DNA from: JBPOJN01 sp052033505 | Lineage (GTDB): Bacteria; UBA10199; JACPAL01; GCA-016699445 | Direction of reading: 5' to 3' | Assembly: GCA_052033505.1 (NCBI GenBank) | Contig: JBPOJN010000085.1 | Coordinates: 1-46,039, forward strand | Length of the DNA stretch: 46,039 nt | Shown here: piece after piece, positions 41,776 through 46,039 of the stretch | How the letters are laid out: each line of letters begins with the position of its first letter | Numbering within the stretch: position 1 is the first letter of the stretch | Position numbers and translations under genes: made by a program | The notes under the pieces: generated by a model | Told to the model about the DNA's origin: nothing | The model's input: only the letters and a program-made list of their open reading frames with translations | The model's database searches: none

Positions 41776-42090
41776 CTAACGTCTGCCGTGAGTGGATTCG
41801 TCGCGTGAAGAGCGGCGACGGGAAGAGGGGGGTTCGCTTTCACGATCCTCTTCGTCGCGATCGTGCGAGCGCACGTGTTCAGAGCGCCCTGCATTTTCTT
41901 GTTTGCCTTCGTATTCGAAGTCGTTGTCACGATTTTCGCCTGTATGCTCGTACCGCCCCTGGGTTCCGAACTCATTGGTGCGCCCGAGACTGTCCTGATG
42001 CTGGCCTCCCCTGCGGTTTTCACTTGTATCGAGAGGATGGATGCCGTTTGAAGATTGGCCCTTGCCGCTTGTTTGTTTGGATTGTTTCAT
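41776..42090 (-). CDS. Small intrinsically disordered protein (104 residues)
   Basis: Extremely hydrophilic, without hydrophobic core: rich in Arg, Glu, Ser, Gly, Asn, Asp and Gln (SNGIHPLDTSENRRGGQHQD; DRDEEDRESEPPSSRRRSSRD). GGAGG lies five bases before the ATG, so it is probably translated. Low-complexity proteins of this kind often belong to desiccation or stress responses; that role is inferred from the neighbours (ferritin-like, hemerythrin). No named family. Confidence 0.7.
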   Translation of the reverse strand: MKQSKQTSGKGQSSNGIHPLDTSENRRGGQHQDSLGRTNEFGTQGRYEHTGENRDNDFEYEGKQENAGRSEHVRSHDRDEEDRESEPPSSRRRSSRDESTHGRR

Positions 42091-42119
42091 GTCCGCCTCC
42101 TTAAGGTTTTATTGAAAAA

Positions 42120-42578
42120 CTACATCTGCATCATGAGGTCTTCTTTGCGATCTTCGACTTCCTCGCCGATTTCTTCAGCTTCGTCTTCGGCGAAGGATTT
42201 TTTGGCGTTCGGAAAAAGTTCGTTCTCTTCCTCTTCGATGTGATGTTCGACGTTTTCACGGAGGACCTTGAATTTCGCCTCGAAGACGTCGTCTCCGGCC
42301 TCTAGGGCTTGAAGTTCGGCGATCAATATCTTGATAACGTGATGTTCTTGGAAGGCTTCGTCGACCAGCTCGTGTCCTTTGGCGTCCGCTTCTGTGGCTA
42401 CGGCGGGGTAGAAGATCTCTTCTTCGACTTGAGCATGAATGGTTAATTCCTGAAAAACTTCGTCAGCGATGGTCTGTTTCTTGTGAGAGGATTGGGCTTT
42501 TTCATATTCATGAAAGAGGTCTTTTACCTTTTCGTGGTCCTTCTGGAGTAATTCGAAGATGTTCTCGGTGCGTTCCAT
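42120..42578 (-). CDS. Hemerythrin HHE cation-binding domain protein
   Basis: 152 residues. The HHE pattern is clear: LLQKDHEKVKDLFHEYEK, IHAQVEEEIFYPAV, AFQEHHVIKILIAEL and ENVEHHIEEEENELFP, which supply the His and Glu ligands of a diiron centre. The C-terminus is very acidic. The start at 42578 has AAGGAG five bases upstream; a longer open frame upstream is not coding-like. Probably senses or buffers oxygen, nitric oxide or iron. 29 bp before the disordered protein gene, same strand. Confidence 0.9.
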   Translation of the reverse strand: MERTENIFELLQKDHEKVKDLFHEYEKAQSSHKKQTIADEVFQELTIHAQVEEEIFYPAVATEADAKGHELVDEAFQEHHVIKILIAELQALEAGDDVFEAKFKVLRENVEHHIEEEENELFPNAKKSFAEDEAEEIGEEVEDRKEDLMMQM

Positions 42579-42690
42579 GAGTTCTCCTTTTTTTAACTGT
42601 TTAAATTTCGTGCGAAACGTTTTGTTAAAATAAGAAAGGGAAAGGATCAGAACAATGGGGAGATCCCCGGTTTTGAAGTAGGGAAATATC

Positions 42691-42885
42691 CTACAGGCGG
42701 ATTTTCTTATTCTTATCCGCGTCTTCCTCCAGCGGCGGGTCATTTTGCGGAGCTTCGCGCGCGGGAGGTTCCTTTAAGGGGGGATTTTTTTCGTCGGGAA
42801 GGGGCGGTTCCTCACGAACGGGATTCCGGTCGGGCGTCGGATCTTTTTCGGGTCGCTTCGGGTCTTCTTGTGATTGTCGGTTCAT
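42691..42885 (-). CDS. Small proline-rich charged protein (64 residues)
   Basis: Composed mainly of Pro, Glu, Asp, Lys and Arg (REEPPLPDEKNPPLKEPPAR) with no hydrophobic segment. It starts 9 bp after the oxidoreductase stop on the same strand, but its ribosome-binding site is weak (GAGAC). Could be a real disordered protein like the one at 41776 or a chance open frame in GC-rich DNA. Confidence 0.45.
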   Translation of the reverse strand: MNRQSQEDPKRPEKDPTPDRNPVREEPPLPDEKNPPLKEPPAREAPQNDPPLEEDADKNKKIRL

Positions 42886-42894
42886 AAATTGTCT

Positions 42895-43998
42895 CTAAAG
42901 CGAAGGCATTTGGGCGCGTATGAGTTTCTGTTTCTTGACCGGCGAGCGGCGCGCCTCCTGACGCATGTCAGGACGTTCTTTCTTTTCGAATTTACCGAGC
43001 GAGACTGAGGCCCCGGTTTTTGCGGAACGGTAGAGGGCTTGGATCACGCGCACGTCGGCCAAACCTTCGCGTCCCGACGGTTCCGGATTTTTACCGGTCA
43101 GGATGCAGCCGGAAAAATAGAGAAGCTCCGGTGCGAACTGGTCTCGCTTGGAAAAAGTCTCTTGTTTGACCTTGCCATTAATTTTCAGGACGTGATGGAG
43201 TTCGTCGACCATTTCGTAGGCCGGGTCGAGGCGCAAGCCGCCTTTCGTCCCCAGAATCTCGAAAGCGGAGGAGTCCGCCGCCCCGAAGCTCGACGTGAAG
43301 GTGGCCAGGCGATTTCCGGGGAAATAAAGCAGAGCCGCCGTCATTTCGTCGACCTCGCGGAAACGGCGATCGCCACCCTTGGCGCTGATCGCAAAAACTT
43401 TTGTGGGCTCGCATCCGAAAAGGCTGCGCGCGGCGTTTAAGCAATAAATGCCGATGTCATAGAGCGTGCCCCCACCTAAGTCCGCTTTGAGGCGGACGTT
43501 GCCTTCCTTGACCTGCATGGTGAAGAGAGAATGGAAGATTTTCAGCTCCCCTAGCTTGCCGGAATGGGCGATCTCGAGGGCTTTGAGGTTCGCTTTTTCG
43601 AAATGGAGGCGGTAGGCGATCATGAGCTTGACGTTTGCGCGTGCGGTCTCTTCGATCATTTTTCCGCATTCCTCCACGGTCATCGCCATCGGTTTTTCGC
43701 AAAGTACGTGGATGCCCGCGCGCGCGGCGCGGATCGTGTACTCGCAGTGCATGTTGTTTGGTAGCGCAATGTAGACCGCGTCGATCTCGCCGCTGTTCAG
43801 GCAGTCTTCGTATTGATCGTAGGAAAAAAGCGCTTTGACGCCGTATTTGAGCCCCAGTTTTTTAAGCTTTTTCGGATCGTCCGAAACAAGGGCCGTGATC
43901 TCGGAATTCTTTGTGGCGTGGGCGAAAGCTGGGAGTACCGCCGCTTGCGAAATGTATCCCAGTCCCACCACCGCATATCTGATTTTTTTCTTTTTCAT
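42895..43998 (-). CDS. Gfo/Idh/MocA-family oxidoreductase
   Basis: 367 residues. Rossmann NAD(P) site at the N-terminus (VVGLGYISQAAVLPAF), then YIALPNNMHCEYTIRAARAG and the catalytic signature VLCEKPMA with the EKP lysine. C-terminal GFO_IDH_MocA_C domain (GGGTLYDIGIYCLNAARSLFG). Such enzymes oxidise or reduce sugars or cyclic polyols; the glucose-fructose oxidoreductase-like subgroup is the nearest by eye. A basic tail of about 25 residues (RQEARRSPVKKQK) is unusual. Confidence 0.92.
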   Translation of the reverse strand: MKKKKIRYAVVGLGYISQAAVLPAFAHATKNSEITALVSDDPKKLKKLGLKYGVKALFSYDQYEDCLNSGEIDAVYIALPNNMHCEYTIRAARAGIHVLCEKPMAMTVEECGKMIEETARANVKLMIAYRLHFEKANLKALEIAHSGKLGELKIFHSLFTMQVKEGNVRLKADLGGGTLYDIGIYCLNAARSLFGCEPTKVFAISAKGGDRRFREVDEMTAALLYFPGNRLATFTSSFGAADSSAFEILGTKGGLRLDPAYEMVDELHHVLKINGKVKQETFSKRDQFAPELLYFSGCILTGKNPEPSGREGLADVRVIQALYRSAKTGASVSLGKFEKKERPDMRQEARRSPVKKQKLIRAQMPSL

Positions 43999-44064
43999 GA
44001 TTATTCCGTCTTTCCGATTTTTGACTCTACAATCAATGTGACTCGATTCATTCCTGATGGGGGT

Positions 44065-44174
44065 TCGGGGGAGAACCGGGATTCTCCCCCGACTTAAGCA
44101 TGGGCGTGGCTTCGCCGGGCCGATGCGGAAAGAGGAAGTGCCGGAGGAAAAGATGGGGGTCCTTCCCCCGGCAC
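44065..44174. repeat. Two GC-rich hairpins in the gap after the FAD-Rieske gene
   Basis: TCGGGGGAGAA/TTCTCCCCCGA (44065-44092, 11-bp arms, 6-base loop) and GTGCCGG/CCGGCAC (44138-44174). Neither has a clear T run. Probably transcription end structures for the minus-strand gene stopping at 44221, or repeat debris. No gene is supported in 43999-44220. Confidence 0.5.
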
Positions 44175-44220
44175 GTTTTGAACGCCGTCCCGATGGGGTC
44201 AGGCGGCGATGTCCTCAGTG

Positions 44221-45855
44221 TTAAAAATGTTTGCGGCCTTGTCCCTTGCTTTTGCCCGGCGCCCGGGCGTTTTGAGCCGCTTTGTCTGCGTTCGGTAGGG
44301 TTTGAAGATCGCGCGCCGCCGGACCGTGTATCATCTTGCCGAACGCGTCGAAGCGCGATCCGTGGCACGGGCAATCCCAACTTTTTTCTTCAGAATTCCA
44401 GGCTACGATTCCTCCTAAATGAGGACAAACAGCCGAGCAGGCGTGCAGTGTTCCGTGATCGTCGCGATAGACGGCGTGCTTGTGGAGTCCGTCGCGCACG
44501 ATGGTGCCTTGACCCCGTGGGATGTGATTCATGGAGCCGGTTTGTCCCGCCGTGAACCAGTCGCGGTACTGCCCGAGGACGTTCGAATTCTCGCGGGCGA
44601 AGTCCCAAAACGTGCCGAAAGTCACGCGCGCGGGATCGTAAATTTTTTCCCAAGGGCTTTTTCGCCCCATAACGAGATCGGTGATCATCACGCCCGCGAT
44701 CGTGGAATGGGTCATGCCCAGACCCGCGTCGCCCGTGGCGATGAAGACGTTGGGTGCGTCGTTGGGATTGCGGCCGATGTAGGCCAGGCCGTCGTTCGAT
44801 TCCAGCACCTGTCCCGACCATCGGAACTGCATGGATCGGATCATCGGAAAACGCTCGCGCGCCCAGATCTCGAGGCGGGCGTAGCGTTTGGCGGCGTCGT
44901 TGGCCTGTCCGGTTTTATGATCCTCGCCGCCCACGATCAAAAGATCCGAGAGGTCGTCGCGACGTCCGGCGTGCACGCGGATATAGTGGTAGGCCTCATC
45001 GGAAGATCCCGAATCGTCCCAATACAAGGCGCGGGGAACGGAGCCTTTGGGAATGCGAAAAGCGGCCGCGTACGTCGTGTAAGGTGCCTGCTTCATGTGG
45101 ATGACCACGCGATTGTTGAAAGGCGTGTTTGCGGCAACCACGATCGAATCGCAAGAGACGCGATGGCCGTCTTCCGTGATCACGTGGGCATCGCGCCCTC
45201 CCTGGACGTGCACTGCGCGTGTGCGGCAAAAAATCCGCTCCCCCAGACTCCGGATTTTTTCGGAGAGGCCGGTCAAATACTTCAAAGGATGAAACTGGGC
45301 CTGCGACCCGAAGCGGATCGTAGGGCCGGTTTCGAAAAAGGGGAGGGGAACCTTCTTCAGTTTTTCCAAATCCGGAACTCCGGCACGCAGCGCGGCTTCG
45401 TATTCTTTGTCCAGGAGGAAGGAAGATGCTGAAGCCCGTTTCGAAGAATCAAAGAGATACCCGTCGAGACGCTCGAAATCGCACGTGATGCCTTCCTCGG
45501 CGACCGCGTTTTCGATGCGGCGAATGGCGGCCGTATGGCTCGCGGCCACCAAGCGCGCTCCTTCGGCGCCGTGAACGCTCTCGATATGATGGTAGCCCCC
45601 GCCGTCGATGGCATTGCTGATGTGAGCCGTCGTATGCCCGGTTTCACCCCCGCCCAAATCGCCGGCGTCCAGAAGAACGACCGATTTTTGCTCGCAGGCC
45701 AGGAAGTAGGCGCATGTCAAGCCCGCGATGCCGCCGCCGATGATGCAAACGTCGGCGCGTACGTTTTCCCGAAGAGGCAAAAAGCGGGGAGGCTTTCCTG
45801 TCTTCAGCCAAACGGAATGGCGCACGTTTTTTTCGATCACGGCGGCGGATTTCAT
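44221..45855 (-). CDS. FAD-dependent oxidoreductase with C-terminal Rieske [2Fe-2S] domain
   Basis: 544 residues. DadA-like flavoprotein: the dinucleotide site VCIIGGGIAGLTCAYFLA near residue 35, ELDAGDLGGG-like segment, and ATGDAGLGMTHSTIAG near the end of the FAD domain. From about residue 440 a Rieske domain follows with cluster ligands C-x-H (CPHLGG) and C-x2-H (CPCHGSRF). This fusion is known in Gram-positive and deltaproteobacterial genomes; substrate unknown. The last 25 residues are basic. It is 27 bp after superoxide dismutase on the same strand, which suggests a redox-stress operon. Confidence 0.92.
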   Translation of the reverse strand: MKSAAVIEKNVRHSVWLKTGKPPRFLPLRENVRADVCIIGGGIAGLTCAYFLACEQKSVVLLDAGDLGGGETGHTTAHISNAIDGGGYHHIESVHGAEGARLVAASHTAAIRRIENAVAEEGITCDFERLDGYLFDSSKRASASSFLLDKEYEAALRAGVPDLEKLKKVPLPFFETGPTIRFGSQAQFHPLKYLTGLSEKIRSLGERIFCRTRAVHVQGGRDAHVITEDGHRVSCDSIVVAANTPFNNRVVIHMKQAPYTTYAAAFRIPKGSVPRALYWDDSGSSDEAYHYIRVHAGRRDDLSDLLIVGGEDHKTGQANDAAKRYARLEIWARERFPMIRSMQFRWSGQVLESNDGLAYIGRNPNDAPNVFIATGDAGLGMTHSTIAGVMITDLVMGRKSPWEKIYDPARVTFGTFWDFARENSNVLGQYRDWFTAGQTGSMNHIPRGQGTIVRDGLHKHAVYRDDHGTLHACSAVCPHLGGIVAWNSEEKSWDCPCHGSRFDAFGKMIHGPAARDLQTLPNADKAAQNARAPGKSKGQGRKHF

Positions 45856-45882
45856 GGTTTCATGACCTTTTGTTTAAAGGGT

Positions 45883-46039
45883 TTAGTCCAAGCGCTCTTC
45901 GACCTTGTCCCAATCGACGTTTTCCAAGAAAGCCTCGATGTATTTCGGACGGTCCGCCGGTTTATAATCCAGCAGGAAGGCATGTTCCCACACGTCCATG
46001 ACCAGGATGGGGCGGAAACCCGCGGTTGGTCTCCTTGAG
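45883..46039 (-). CDS. Iron/manganese superoxide dismutase, C-terminal part (cut by window edge)
   Basis: 51 residues are visible. FRPILVMDVWEHAFLLDYK contains the signature DVWEHA with metal ligands Asp and His, and the tail IEAFLENVDWDKVEERLD matches the family C-terminus. The residues before it (SRRPTAGF) do not fit, whereas another frame reads LKETN, as in the family; two bases appear to be missing near 46020-46030. This may be a sequence error at a contig end or a real frameshift. Confidence 0.88.
   Translation of the reverse strand, partial: SRRPTAGFRPILVMDVWEHAFLLDYKPADRPKYIEAFLENVDWDKVEERLD

Noticed and set aside
44419..45432. Long open frame (337 codons) on the plus strand
   Set aside because: Antisense to the FAD-Rieske oxidoreductase gene, no ribosome-binding site and no recognisable domain.

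Overview
The window reads as chromosomal DNA of a Gram-negative bacterium from a deltaproteobacteria-like lineage (Bdellovibrionota, Myxococcota or a neighbouring candidate phylum). This placement is an inference. It rests on an MglA-type GTPase, a sigma-54 (NtrC-family) regulator, the DapL route to lysine, a TamA/TamB-like pair, an OmpA-family porin and a TonB-dependent receptor. Most housekeeping genes are GC-rich. Two blocks, about 11.3-18.2 kb and 24.2-32.9 kb, are visibly more AT-rich and hold the unusual content.

Layout. 1-717: N-terminal part of rho, minus strand. 959-8524: a tight plus-strand biosynthetic operon, argH-lysA-dapF-dapA-dapB-dapL-folK-fsa. 8525-9646: minus-strand mglA plus a DUF4399 lipoprotein. 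9913-18195: an NtrC-family regulator, a TonB-dependent receptor, a radical SAM/SPASM peptide maturase, three tandem 22-codon precursor peptide genes, a peptide-binding lipoprotein and a convergent MFS transporter. This looks like an undescribed RiPP system. 18217-24132: histidine kinase, recR-dnaX, a flippase-like membrane protein and phosphatidylserine decarboxylase. 24177-32857: a five-gene minus-strand operon of large proteins without signal peptides. Only one is recognisable, a membrane-anchored ClpA/B-type AAA+ ATPase. 33089-34489: AbrB-like protein, nucleotidyltransferase and FMN reductase. 34502-34588: tRNA-Ser(CGA). 35123-39300: Omp85 (TamA-like) and TamB-like proteins. 39356-46039: a stress/redox set (ferritin-like protein, OmpA protein, small membrane and disordered proteins, hemerythrin, Gfo/Idh oxidoreductase, FAD-Rieske oxidoreductase, 3' end of superoxide dismutase).

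The main discovery candidate is the RiPP locus. Three precursor genes have perfect or good ribosome-binding sites and encode almost the same peptide, ending in PVRCPGTLF. They differ almost only at synonymous positions, which is a clear sign of selection on the peptide. They follow a radical SAM/SPASM maturase that has a sigma-54 type -24/-12 promoter candidate. An intrinsic terminator closes the precursor array, and its right arm also encodes the signal peptide of the next gene. A receptor, a periplasmic peptide-binding lipoprotein and an MFS transporter suggest that the modified peptide is exported and recaptured, as a metallophore or signal would be. The island lies between an NtrC-type response regulator and a histidine kinase and may have split an ancestral two-component pair. 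The second candidate is the five-gene AAA+ operon, whose protein families I do not recognise.
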